Both the position numbers and the translations under genes were made by a program. The notes under the pieces are model-generated. The model was not told the origin of the DNA, made no database searches, and was given only the letters and a program-made list of their open reading frames with translations. Of a DNA stretch of 64,000 nucleotides, positions 34,855-45,441 are shown piece after piece; the stretch's first letter is position 1, and each line of letters begins with the position of its first letter. Source of the stretch: VRUE01 sp963705635 (GTDB lineage Bacteria > Actinomycetota > Thermoleophilia > Solirubrobacterales > 70-9); NCBI GenBank assembly GCA_963705635.1, contig CAVPKH010000004.1, positions 248,001 to 312,000 on the forward strand, in the 5' to 3' direction.

Positions 34855-35402
34855 TCAGCCCTGGTCGAAAAGTTCCGGCGCGAGCTCGATCAGCAGCCCG
34901 ACCGGCAGCCCGACCACGTTGGAGACGCTGCCCTCGAGCCGCTCGACCAGGGTCGAGCCGAGCGTCTGGATCGCGTAACCGCCGGAGCGCCCCTCCCACT
35001 CGCCAAACCGCACGTAGCGCTCCTTCTCCGCCTCGCTCAGCTCCTTGAAGACCACAGTCGTGCGCTCGAGTCCACTGCGCTCCTCGCCATCGACAAAGAC
35101 CACCAGCCCGCTCAGCACCTCGTGCGCCCGCCCCGACATCCGGTCCAGATAGCTCCGCGCCTCGGCGGCATCGGCAGGCTTCCCAAGCGCCTTGCCGTCG
35201 AGCACGACATCGGTGTCGCAGGCGATCACCATCCCATCGCGCGCCACCGCCCGAGCCTTCAGCCGAGCGTTCTCGAGCACCTCGACCTCCGGATCGCCCC
35301 CGCTGAGCTCGTCGACTCCGGAGACGACGACCTCGAACTCCACCCCAAGCTTGCGCAGGATCTCGCCCTCTGAGGCGATCCGGAAGCCAGCGTCAGCTGC
35401 AA
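34855..35402 (-). CDS. maf: Maf-family nucleotide pyrophosphatase (one frameshift)
   Basis: House-cleaning pyrophosphatase for non-canonical or modified nucleotides. The N-terminal motif LTLASGSPQRA is one base out of frame with the rest, which starts EILRKLGVEFEVVVSGVDEL; the missing base lies near 35362-35372. Other conserved parts: LENARLKARAVA, VIACDTDVVLDGKALGKPAD and GRSGGYAIQTLGSTLVERLE. The best start is TTG at 35400-35402. The longer open frame upstream translates palindrome A2 and is not part of the family. maf beside mreBCD is common. Confidence 0.9.
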
Positions 35403-35406
35403 GGTC

Positions 35407-35527
35407 AGGGCCGGGCGCGGGCAGGGGGTGGAACGTCTTGTACTTTTTCGGCGCCGAGCTCGCGGCGCCAGCAATCCCGCTCTCGATCGAAAAAGTTAAG
35501 TGGAACCCCCTGCCCGCGCCCGGCCCC
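35407..35527. repeat. Palindromic element, family A copy 2
   Basis: Occupies the entire gap between the ndk stop and the maf start. Outer arms 35407-35428 / 35506-35527 pair 21 of 22 bases (GGGCCGGGCGCGGGCAGGGG) and share no similarity with the arms of copy 1 beyond the G-run. The 78-base core (35429-35506) is about three-quarters identical to copy 1. The inner stem is CTTTTTCG / CGAAAAAG, with a G-C to C-G swap relative to copy 1. Confidence 0.87.
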
Positions 35528-35528
35528 A

Positions 35529-35936
35529 CTACGCCAGCTCTGGGAACCAGATCTCGATCTCGCGCTCGGCCGACTCATCCGAGTCCGAGCCGTGGACCAT
35601 GTTGAAGGTCACCTCGAGCGCGAAATCGCCGCGAATCGAGCCGGGCGCGGCCTCGACCGGGTTGGTCGCCCCGATCAGCTGGCGCGCCGCCGCAACCGCT
35701 TCGTGCCCCTCGAGCACCATCGCCACCAGGGTGCCGCCGGTGATGAAGGAGACCAGCTCGCCGAAGAAGGGCTTCTCGGTGTGCTCTTCGTAGTGCTTGT
35801 TGGCGATCGGCTCGTCGGCCCGCATCGTCTTCAGCGCCGCGATCCGCAGTCCCTTGCGCTCGAAGCGGGCGATCACCTCGCCGGTCAGGGCGCGCTCGAA
35901 GGCGTCAGGCTTTACGAGGATCAGCGTCCGGCTCAC
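35529..35936 (-). CDS. ndk: Nucleoside diphosphate kinase
   Basis: Equilibrates NTP and NDP pools through a phospho-His. 135 residues: RTLILVKPDAFERALTGEVI, EHTEKPFFGELVSFITGG, ATNPVEAAPGSIRGDFALEV and the catalytic His in TFNMVHGSDSDESAEREI. The GTG at 35934-35936 has AAAGGAG nine bases upstream, so it is translated independently. The frame, however, is open into the zinc-ribbon gene upstream without a stop. Confidence 0.96.
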   Translation of the reverse strand: MSRTLILVKPDAFERALTGEVIARFERKGLRIAALKTMRADEPIANKHYEEHTEKPFFGELVSFITGGTLVAMVLEGHEAVAAARQLIGATNPVEAAPGSIRGDFALEVTFNMVHGSDSDESAEREIEIWFPELA

Positions 35937-36602
35937 GTGCGGGGCTCCTTTGGGGTTCGTTTGGGGTCGGGCAGTCTCGTCGTCCTTGGCCTTCTCCGGC
36001 GCGGCCGCGGAGCCTCCTTGGCTCGCGCCGCGGGGCGCCGCTTGGGCGCCGGGCGCTCCTCGCGCGGCTGGCGCTCCTGCGCGAGCGCTCCTCGGCGCCG
36101 GGCGCTCGGCGCGCGGCTCGCGACGGCCTTCGGCCTTGCGGTCTCTGGCGCGTGCCGCGCCGCCCAGCGCGTTTTCGCAGTAGGGGCAGAGCGCCCAGCG
36201 CGGGTCGACCGGCTTGCCGCAGCTCGGGCAGGGGTCCTTGAGGCGGTGCTGGCACTTCGGGCAGCGCAGGTAGTTCTTCTCGACCGGGTATTCGCAGTTG
36301 GGGCAGGAGGCCTCGGTCAGCTGGCGCACCTTCAGCTCGGCCGCCCTGATCTCCAGCTCGCGTTCGTGGGCGTCCTCGAGGAACTCCGGCGGGCGCACGA
36401 TCGCGTAGACCGCGGTGCCGATGTAGGGGAAGAAGGAGCCGATCGTCGCGCAGGCGACCAGGAAGGGGTCGGCGATGCGGCGCTTGGCGTCGAAGTAGGT
36501 GTAGACGATCAGGGCAAGCCAGACGACAACGATCATCAAGATGAAGAGGGTGGCGGCCAGATTGAGGCCGTCGTTGCTGATGCCGAAGATCGCTAGTGCC
36601 AT
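35937..36602 (-). CDS. Membrane protein with zinc-ribbon domains (no stop before ndk)
   Basis: Function unknown. It has two N-terminal helices (LNLAATLFILMIVVVWLALI, VACATIGSFFPYIGTAVYAI) followed by a short charged segment and three CxxC zinc-ribbon knuckles (CPNCEYPVEK, CPKCQHRL, CPSCGKPVD...CPYCENAL). About 70 residues rich in Ala, Arg, Pro and Gly come next. PLDc-N-like or phage-shock-like membrane proteins share the first part; zinc ribbons suggest a regulatory or scaffolding role. No stop codon separates it from ndk, so it is either a true 357-residue fusion with internal initiation for ndk, or a lost stop due to a base error in the repetitive tail. Confidence 0.75.
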
Positions 36603-36662
36603 GGCTGGGCGCCCGCCGGAAGGGGGGCGGGCAGTCTACTTCGCCGCGGGCCCACGAACCCT

Positions 36663-36707
36663 CGCATCCGAGATTGCCCCGCCCGGCTGTGGTCGAAATC
36701 GGATGCG
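36663..36707. terminator. Hairpin downstream of the small membrane ORF
   Basis: CGCATCCGA (36663-36671) pairs with TCGGATGCG (36699-36707) around a 27-base loop, between the zinc-ribbon gene start and the folC / small-ORF end. No T-run on either side; terminator function is only a guess. Confidence 0.4.
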
Positions 36708-36717
36708 CGTTCGCGGC

Positions 36718-36804
36718 TCAGAGGAAGAGGCTCCCGAAGAGGTAGCCGAGGCCGAAGAAGACCAGGATCACCGCGGCGACGACGCCGGCGACCAGCGCCA
36801 TCAT
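36718..36804 (-). CDS. Possible 28-residue membrane peptide
   Basis: From an ATG pair at 36799-36804 the frame encodes MMALVAGVVAAVILVFFGLG and YLFGSLFL, a single hydrophobic helix. It lies directly after folC on the same strand. The frame is open further upstream but that part overlaps folC. Short hydrophobic ORFs arise by chance rarely in DNA this GC-rich, yet no Shine-Dalgarno sequence is clear. Confidence 0.45.
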   Translation of the reverse strand: MMALVAGVVAAVILVFFGLGYLFGSLFL

Positions 36805-36829
36805 CGAGAGCAGTTCCGAGCTGGCGCTT

Positions 36830-38118
36830 TTAGTGCCCGGTGTCCATCGGCCGAATCCTCGCACAGGCGCAGGGCGGCGCGGGCGGGCGCCAGCACGTAG
36901 TGGGAGCCGGTGATCAGGAGGATGCCCCGGGCAGCTCCGAGGCCAGCTCCGGCCCCGCCGCACCGCCGCGGCGAAATCCGGCTCCTGCTCGGCCGCCAGC
37001 CCGACCTCCGCGCAGGCGCTGCGCGAGTTTGGCGGCGCTGTGAGAGCCGACGCCGGGCAGGCCGCGCGCTTCCAGCGCCGCCGGGCTCGAGCTCGGTGCA
37101 GACGCGCTCGGCTCCAGGGCCGGCGCCAGGGCGCGGACCATCGCCGCCGCGTCCTTGTCGCCGAGCAGCGCGAGGCAGGCGACGACGGGGCGGCCGGCGG
37201 CGACTTCCGCCAGGCCCTCGGCGAGCGCGGCGGCGCCGTCGGGGTTGTGGGCGGCGTCGAGCAGGGTCGGCGGGTCCTCGGCGACCCGCTCGAGGCGACC
37301 GGGAACGGTGAGGCGTCGCCGCCACCTCGGCGACCCGGGCGGCGTCGAGCTCGCCGAGGAAGGCCTCGGCGGCGGCGCGGGCGAGGGCGAAGTTGCGGCG
37401 CTGGAAGCGGCCCGGCGGCGCGCAGCTCGATCTGCCTCGCCGGGGTCCTCGGGGGCGACGATCAGCTTCGCGCCCCGTCTCGGCGGCGGTCCGCTCGGCC
37501 AGCGCCGCGACCTCGGGGCTGACCCGGCCGAGGACCAGGGTCGTGTGATCGCGCAGCACCGCCAGCTTCTCGGCGGCGATCTCGAGCTCGGTCTCGCCCA
37601 GCCACTCGGTGTGGTCGAGCCCGATCGAGGTCAGCACGGTGACCCGCGAGGGGATCGTGTTGGTCGCGTCGAGCCTGCCCCCCAAGCCCGGCCTCGACCA
37701 CCGCGACCTCGCACCCGGGCGGCGGCGAAGGCGACGAAGGCCGCCGCGGTCGCGACCTCGAACTGGGTCACCGCCTCGCCCTGCTCGAGGCTGCGGTTGA
37801 CGGTCTCGGCGGCCTGCGCGGTGCGCTCGACCGCGGCGGCGAACTCGGCCGGCGCCGATCTCCTCGCCGTGGATCAGCACCCGTTCGGACCAGCGCAGCG
37901 GCGTGCGGCGAGACGCAGGCGCCGGCGCTGACCCCATGCGCCTCGAGCAGCGCCGCGATCATCCGCGTCACCGAGGACTTGCCGTTGGTGCCGACGACGT
38001 GGATCGAGGCGAAGCGGTGCTGGGGCAGGCCGAGCGCGGTGCTGAGCCGGTGCATCCGCTCCAGGCCGAGCTTCCAGCCGACCGGCTCCAGCGAGTCGAG
38101 GTAGGCCTGCGGGTCTAT
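36830..38118 (-). CDS. folC: Folylpolyglutamate / dihydrofolate synthase (many frameshifts)
   Basis: Adds glutamate to folates, a Mur-ligase-like ATPase. The N-terminal part DPQAYLDSLEPVGWKLGLER and the P-loop segment ASIHVVGTNGKSSVTRMIAA are clear. The middle TSIGLDHTEWLGETELEIAA (with conserved His/Asp) and the end GILLITGSHYVLAPARAALR lie in other frames. At least six single-base shifts occur between 36900 and 37900. The start is unresolved: the frame is continuous with valS, and the first family-like residues follow an ATA codon at 38116-38118. The end is taken as TAA at 36830-36832, which gives a terminus matching the open sequence. Confidence 0.85.
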
Positions 38119-40718
38119 TCCGCCGAGCTCCTCGAGCTCGGCCCGGTGGCGCTCGAGCTTGGCCCGCTCCTCCTCGACCAGCTCGGCCGGCGCCCTGGCG
38201 ACGAACTTCTCGTTGGCGAGCTTGCCCTCGGCGCGGGCGACCTCGGAGCGCAGCTCCTCGCGCCGCTTCTCGAGCCGCGCGGCGACGGCCTCGGCGTCGA
38301 TCTCGGCCGAGGCGAGCACCCTGACCGGGCCGACCGCGGCGATCGGGTCTCCGCCGTCCTCGGTGAACTCGAAGCGGGCGAGGCGGCCGACGAACTCCTG
38401 CGGCTGCTCTCCCTCGACCCGGGCCGAGAGCTGGCTGGCCGCCGGCGCCTCGACCATGTCGCGCCAGGCGCGCAGGCGGCGGGTCAGCTCGATCCCGCGC
38501 TCGACCTCGGCCTCCGCCTCAGCGTCGAAGAGCGACTCGTCGGCCTGCGGGAAGGGATGGACGGCGAGGTGGCCCTCGCGGGACGGGTGGTAGGACCAGA
38601 CCTCCTCGGTGACGAAGGGCATGATCGGGTGCAGCAGGGCGAGCGTGCGCTCCAGCACCCAGAGCAGGTTGGCCGAGACCTCGGCCTCGCCCTCGTAGAG
38701 CCGCGGCTTGGCGATCTCCAGGTACCAGTCGCAGAGCTCCGACCAGAAGAAGGCGTAGGCCTCCTGGGCGGCGTGGGCGAAGTCGTAGCCGTCGAGCTTC
38801 TGCGGTGACCGAGGCGATCGTCCGCTCCAGCCGCGAGAGGATCCAGCGGTCCTCGACCCGCGATGCGGTCGTCGAGCCGCGCCCGTCCCTATCGCCGCTC
38901 GGAGGCCCTGCGGCGCTGTGGCGATTGAGCAGAGATCAGCGCGGCTACGCGTTCCAGAGCTTGTTGGCGAGGTCGCGGCCCTGCTGGACCTTGGCGTCGG
39001 AGTAGCGCACGTCCTGGGTCGAGGACATCGCCAGCAGGCCGAAGCGCAGGGCGTCGGCGCCGTGGACGTCGATCTCGTCCAGCGGGTCGATCCCGGTGCC
39101 GAGGCTCTTCGACATCCGCCGCCCGTCGCGGGCCTGGATCACCGAGTGCACGTAGACGTCCTTGAAGGGGACGTCGCCGGCGAACTCGAGCCCGGTCATG
39201 ATCATCCGCGCCACCCAGAGGAAGAGGATCTCGCGCGCGGTGGTGAGGAAGCTGGTCGGGTAGAAGGCGCGCAGCTCGGGTGTGTCGTCGGGCCAGCCGA
39301 GCGTGGCGAAGGGCCAGATCGCCGAGCTGAACCAGGTGTCGAGCACGTCCTCCTCCTGGCGCAGCTCGCCGCCGCAGGCGCCGCAGCGCTCGGGCGCCAG
39401 CGTCCTCGGCGACGATAGATCTCCTCGCAGGGGTCGCAGTACCAGACCGGGATCCGGTGCCCCCACCAGAGCTGGCGCGAGATGCACCAGGGGCGGATCT
39501 CCCTCATCCAGTCGAGGTAGACGCGCTTCCACTGCGCCGGCGCGATCCGCACCTCGATCGCTTTCGACCGCCTCGATCGCCGGCGCCGCCAGCTCGTCCA
39601 TGCGGCAGAACCACTGCAGCGAGATCAGCGGCTCGATCCGCTCGCCGGAGCGGTGCGAGAAGGGGACCGAGTGGGTGTAGGGCTCCTCGGCGCGGAGCGA
39701 CGCCCTCCTCGCGCAGCGCGGCGACCACGGCCTCCTGGGCCTCGGCCGCGGTCATCCCGGCGAACCTCTCCCCCGCCTCCTCGGTGAGGCGGCCGTCGGG
39801 GCCGATCGCGACGATCTCCTCGAGCCCGTGCTCGCGGCCGATCTCGAAGTCGTTGGGGTCGTGGCCGGGGGTGATCTTCAGCGCCCCGGTGCCGAACTCG
39901 GGGTCGACGTGCTCGTCGGCGATGATCGGCAGGCGGCGGCCGACCAGCGGCAGGACGCAGTGCTGGCCGACCAGGTCGCCGTAGCGCTCGTCGCCCGGGT
40001 TCACCGCGACGGCGGTGTCGGCCAGCATCGTCTCCGGGCGCACGGTGGCGACGGTCAGCACCCGGTCGGAGCCCTCGACCGGGTAGTCGATCGAGTAGAG
40101 CGTGTCCTCGACCTCGCGGTTCTCGACCTCGAGGTCGGAGATCGCCGAGTGCGAGCCCGGGTCCCAGTTGACCATGTAGTTGTCGCGGTAGATGTAGCCC
40201 TTGTCGAAGAGCTGCTTGAAGACGCGGTAGACGGCGCTGACGTAGTCCTCGTCGAGGGTGAAGCGCTCGCGCTCGTAGTCGCAGGAGGCGCCGAGGCGCT
40301 TGTACTGCTCGACGATCCGCGAGCCGTACTCCCGCTTCCACTCCCAGACCCGCTTGACGAACTCCTCGCGGCCGAGGTCGTGGCGCGAGACGCCTTCGGC
40401 CCGCAGCATTTTCTCGACCACCGACTGGGTGGCGATGCCGGCGTGGTCGGTGCCCAGGATCCAGAGCGCGTTGCGCCCCCGCATCCGGTTCATCCGCACC
40501 AGCGCGTCCTGCATCGACCCGTTCAGCGCGTGCCCCATATGCAGCGCCCCGGTCACGTTCGGCGGCGGAATAGCAACCGAGAAGTTCTCCTCCGGCGTGC
40601 CCTCGGCAGCGGGATGGAAATAGCCCGCCTCAAGCCATTCGGCAAAGATCCGACCCTCGACCTCAGTCGGGTCGTAACGGGTCTTCTCCTCCAGCTTTTG
40701 TCGCCGCGCGTCGTCCAC
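38115..40718 (-). CDS. valS: Valyl-tRNA synthetase (at least five frameshifts)
   Basis: Class I synthetase charging tRNA-Val. N-terminal part with HIGH-type motif PNVTGALHMGHALNGSMQDA and ALWILGTDHAGIATQ. Editing domain: TVRPETMLADTAVAVNPGD, GTGALKITPGHDPNDFEIG. Then the catalytic part WCISRQLWWGHRIPVWYC, VLDTWFSSAIWPF and KMSKS as GRRMSKSLGTGIDPLDEID. The anticodon-binding part is LLHPIMPFVTEEVWSY, and the C-terminal coiled coil ends KLERHRAELEEL. Frame changes cluster at 39700, 39560, 39405, 38945 and 38800-38870. The ATG at 40716-40718 starts MDDARRQKLEEKTRYDPTEV. No stop separates the last helix from folC. Confidence 0.93.
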
Positions 40719-40787
40719 GCGCCGAGTCTAGATAGATGCCACCTCAGCCGGCCTCAAGCTGAAGCCCAAGAGGACATCGCGTGTGAC

Positions 40788-40867
40788 GGAGGGGTCGGGT
40801 GCCCCTCCTCAAAACACTCAAGCGAGGCTCCTGCCGAGCGTTTTGAGGAGGGGTGCCCGACCCCTCC
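40788..40867. repeat. Palindromic element, family B copy 3
   Basis: GGAGGGGTCGGGTGCCCCTC pairs with its partner ending at 40867. It has the same CAAAAC / GTTTTG step and ACTCAA bulge as copies 1 and 2, then GCGAGGC / GCCGAGC, where two central pairs become G-A mismatches. Relative to copy 1 at least four stem positions change on both strands together (C-G to T-A in GGGGTCGGG / CCCGACCCC; CTCCC/GGGAG to TCCTC/GAGGA). It lies 4 bases past the clpX stop. Confidence 0.88.
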
Positions 40868-40871
40868 CCCA

Positions 40872-42163
<1,292 letters not shown>

Positions 42164-42323
42164 CGGAATCCCCTCCTTGCGGGGCAATGGGTTGCCTACC
42201 GGCTCGCGCCCCAAAGCTTAGAGGGGGCTGCAAGCCGGCCCTGTCAGTGCGGTCGTTTACTGCGCCGGAGCAGCCGTCCCTGCCCGTGACTGCAGCCTTG
42301 CGCCGCCGCGGTACCTTGGGCGC

Positions 42324-42781
42324 ATGCCCGGCGCGCCTCAAATCGAGCCGATCACCGGCCAGCAGATGGAGGCGCTGCTGCCGCTGATCGCCGCCTACCA
42401 GCGCTTCTACGAGGCCGAGGCGATCGACGACGAGCGCAACCGCGCCTTCTTCTCCCGCTTCCTCGCCCCCAGCGAGGACGGCATGCTGCTCGGCGCCTGG
42501 CGCGACGGCGAGCTGCTCGGCTACGCCTGCCTCTACTGGAGCTTCACCTCGATCGTCCCGGCCGAGACGGTGCTGATGAACGACCTCTACGTCGATCCCG
42601 GCCGACGCGTGGCGAGGGCATCGGCCGCGCCCTGATCGAGGCCAGCGCCGCCGTCGCCCGCGAGCGCGGCGCCCACCGCCTCGAGTGGATGACGGCCGCC
42701 GACAACGAGACCGCCCAGCGCCTCTACGACTCAACCGGCGCCAAGCGCAGCACCTGGATCGAGTACGAGCTGTCCCTTTAG
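42324..42781 (+). CDS. GNAT-family N-acetyltransferase (one frameshift)
   Basis: About 152 residues after joining. The first frame runs MPGAPQIEPITGQQMEALLP to MNDLYVDPG (beta-4 strand). One base further the acetyl-CoA-binding motif RRGEGIGRALIEASAAVARE appears, ending EWMTAADNETAQRLYDSTGA and WIEYEL. The shift lies near 42605. The substrate is unknown. It starts 160 bases from the divergent clpX and is convergent with the M23 peptidase. Confidence 0.83.
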
Positions 42782-42786
42782 CTCAC

Positions 42787-42829
42787 GCGAATCAAGTTCT
42801 CCAGCTATTTCATGGAGAACTTGATTCGC
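42787..42829. terminator. Perfect 17-bp hairpin in a convergent gap
   Basis: GCGAATCAAGTTCTCCA (42787-42803) and its exact complement (42813-42829) around a nine-base loop, between the GNAT and M23 stops. AT-richer than the other palindromes here and without a conserved core, it is probably a bidirectional terminator lacking a U-tract. Confidence 0.65.
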
Positions 42830-42846
42830 AGTGGCTGGGGGAAGGG

Positions 42847-43361
42847 TTAGCTGTAGGCGTCCCAGCGCTGCAGGGACGGCTCGGGGTCGATCGGGTGGCC
42901 GTGGCGTGGATCTCGAAGTGGAGGTGGCAGCCGATCGTGATTGCGTTGCCGGTCTCCCCCACGGCGCCGACCCGCTCGCCGGTCCAGACGCGCTCGCCCT
43001 TGTGGACCAGGGCCGGGCGGGGCATGTGGGCGTAGAAGTAGCTGCGGTCCTCGCCTTCGCCGTGGATCAGCAGGTAGTTGCCGTAGAGGACCGGGTCGTA
43101 GCCGCTGCGCAGCACGCGGCCGCCTCGCACGGCGACCAGCGGCGTGCCGCAGGCGGCGACGATGTCGAAGCCCTCGTGGGTGCGGCCGCCGCTGCGCGGG
43201 GCGCCGAATTCGCCGATGTCGCCGCGCGTGCCGTGCGGGCCTTGGACCGGGAAGACGTGGTCGTAGTAGGGAAGGCCGCCGTCGCGGGAATCGATCCGGG
43301 CGGAGGCGGGAGCGGCGAGGGCCGCGAGCAGGAGGAGCGCGAGAAGGAGCGGGCGCTTCAG
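42847..43361 (-). CDS. Secreted M23-family peptidase (one frameshift)
   Basis: Probable exported LytM-type endopeptidase on peptidoglycan. A signal peptide (KRPLLLALLLLAALAAPASA) precedes DHVFPVQGPHGTRGDIGEFG. The zinc-binding motifs are RTHEGFDIVAACGTPLVAV (HxxxD) and AITIGCHLHFEIH (HxH). A one-base shift near 42903 restores the end HPIDPEPSLQRWDAYS. The probable start is CTG at 43359-43361, overlapping the clpP stop as CTGA. That codon is rare, but no other in-frame start exists and the signal peptide begins there. Confidence 0.85.
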
Positions 43362-43942
43362 TGGTGTTCGATCACGCGGTCGACGAGGTTGTACTCCTTC
43401 GCCTCCTCCGCGCTCATGAAGTAGTCGCGATCGGTGTCGTTGGCGACCTTCTCGAAGGGCTGGCCGGTGTGCTTGGCGAGGATCTCGTCGAGGCGTTTGC
43501 GGACGTCGATGATCTCCTTGGCGTGGATCTCGATGTCGGTCGCCTGGCCCTGGAAGCTGGATGAGACCTGGTGGATGAGGATCTTCGAGTTGGGCAGCGA
43601 CATCCGCTTGCCGGCGGCGCCACCGGCCAGCAGCAGCGCGCCCATGCTCATCGCGATGCCGACGCAGATCGTCTGCACGTCGGGCTTGATGAACTGCATC
43701 GTGTCGTAGATCGCCAGGCCGGCGTAGACGGAGCCGCCGGGCGAGTTGACGTAGAGGCTGATGTCCTTGTCGGGGTCCTCGGACTCCAGGTGCAGGAGCT
43801 GGGCCACGATCAGGTTGGCGATGTCCTCGGTGACCGGCGTGCCGAGGAAGACGATCCGCTCGCCCAGCAGGCGCGAGTAGATGTCGAAGGCGCGCTCGCC
43901 GCGCGAGGTCTGCTCGACCACCATCGGAACCAGAGGGCTCAT
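43358..43942 (-). CDS. clpP: ATP-dependent Clp protease proteolytic subunit
   Basis: Serine protease barrel partner of ClpX. The active-site Ser lies in GIAMSMGALLLAGGAAGKR, His in SKILIHQVSSSFQGQATDIE and Asp in NDTDRDYFMSAEEAKEYNLV. It also shows RLLGERIVFLGTPVTEDIAN and LYVNSPGGSVYAGLAIYDTM. About 194 residues. The ATG at 43940-43942 is preferred; a GTG nine bases earlier is possible. tig, clpP and clpX lie in one leftward series, the usual order, here with an M23 peptidase and GNAT gene inserted before clpX. Confidence 0.96.
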   Translation of the reverse strand: MSPLVPMVVEQTSRGERAFDIYSRLLGERIVFLGTPVTEDIANLIVAQLLHLESEDPDKDISLYVNSPGGSVYAGLAIYDTMQFIKPDVQTICVGIAMSMGALLLAGGAAGKRMSLPNSKILIHQVSSSFQGQATDIEIHAKEIIDVRKRLDEILAKHTGQPFEKVANDTDRDYFMSAEEAKEYNLVDRVIEHH

Positions 43943-44011
43943 GGGCGGCACTCTATAGAAGGGCCGTGCCGGACCCGTGGCCAGGCGGTCGGCGCTGCAA
44001 GGACGGTACCA

Positions 44012-45404
44012 TCAGGCGTCGGAGCCCGGCGTCCACAGCTCGCCTTTCTCCTCCTCTTCTCTTTCTCCGGCGTCCAGATCTTCTCGCGCGCCTCGGCCTG
44101 CTCGAGCGGGATCGGCACCGCCGAGTCGGCGACCAGGTCGATCGCCTTGCGCACCTGGATGTCCTCGCGGACCATCGCGTCGCGGCCGTTCTCGCGCAGG
44201 CGCTCGAGCAGCTTCTCCGGCGTCGTGCGCTCGTGCTCGGCGGTGTGGGCGAGCGCCTCGACCATCTCCTCCTCGGAGACCTCGATCGCCTCGGCCTCGG
44301 CGATCGCCGCCAGGACCGCCTCGCGCCTCAGCTCGCGCTCGGCGTCGGGCTTCGACTCCTCCAGCACCTCCTCGCGGGTTTTGCCCTGCATCTGCAGGAA
44401 GGAGTCGGGGCTCATCCCGCGGCCGGCGAGCTGGCGTTCGACCCGCTCCCAGCGCTCGGCGGCGCGGGCGGCGACGAGGTCGTCGGGGATCTCGACCGTC
44501 GCCGCCGCGGCGGCGGCATCGACGGCGGCGACCCTGAAGTCCTGCTCGGCGCGCTCGTCGACCGCCTCGCCGACGCGTTTGCCGATATCGGCGCGCAGCT
44601 CGTCGAGGCGTGTCGAACTCGGAGGCCTCCGAGGCGAAGTCGTCATCGAGCTCGGGCAGGACCTTTTCCCGCACCTCTTTGACCTCGACCGTGAAGACCG
44701 CGTCCTGGCCGGCGAGGTCCTCGGCCTGGTAGTCCTCGGGGAAGGTGACCTTGACCTCGCGCTCGCTCGCCGGCGCTGGCGCCGGTCAGCTGCTCCTCGA
44801 AGCCCTCGATCAGCTGGCCGCTGCCCAGCTCGAGCAGGTAGTCGGCGGCCTTGCCGCCCTCGAAGGCCTTGCCGTCGAGCGAGGCCCTCGAAGTCGATCA
44901 GCAGCACGTCGCCCTCGGCGGCGGCGCGCTCGACCGGCTCCAGCTTGGCGAAGCCTTCGCGGATCCGCTCGACCTCGCGATCGACGATCTCGTCGGTCGG
45001 CTCGGCCTCGGCCCGGCCGACCTCGATGCCCTTGTACTCGCCCAGCTTGGCCTTGGGGCGGACGCCGATCTCGAATTTGAAGCTGAGCGCCTCGCCCTCG
45101 GCCTCGGGGCGAGGAGACGATCTCGATCTCGGGATCGCCGACCGGGCTGATCGCCGGAGCGCAGCAGGCCCTGCTCGTACCACTCGGGCAGCGAGTCGCG
45201 GACCGCCTCCTGCATCACGGCGCCGAAGCCGAGCCGCTGGATCACCAGCGACGGCGGCGCCTTGCCCTTGCGGAAGCCCGGCATCCGCATCTCGCGGGCG
45301 AGGCTGCGGGCGGCGCGCTGCATGCCGCGGTCGACCAGCTCGGCGGGAACCTCCACCTCGACCCGCACGCGCGAGTCGGGCAGCTCTGTGACATCGGTCT
45401 TCAT
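44012..45404 (-). CDS. tig: Trigger factor (at least five frameshifts)
   Basis: Ribosome-bound chaperone and prolyl isomerase. The ribosome-binding N-domain reads KTDVTELPDSRVRVEVEVPA and the signature MRMPGFRKGKAPPSLVIQRL. It is followed by FKFEIGVRPKAKLGEYKGIE, the PPIase region (EGDVLLIDFEG) and the C-terminal helices RLDELRADIGKRVGEAVDER, QMQGKTREEVLEESKPDAER and REKIWTPEKEK, ending GELWTPGSDA. Frame shifts near 45150, 45108, 44885, 44775, 44610 and 44060. The start ATG is at 45402-45404. Corrected length about 460 residues. Confidence 0.93.
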
Positions 45405-45441
45405 CGAGCGCGGGACCCTAGAGGAATCGGCTCCGCCGCGG

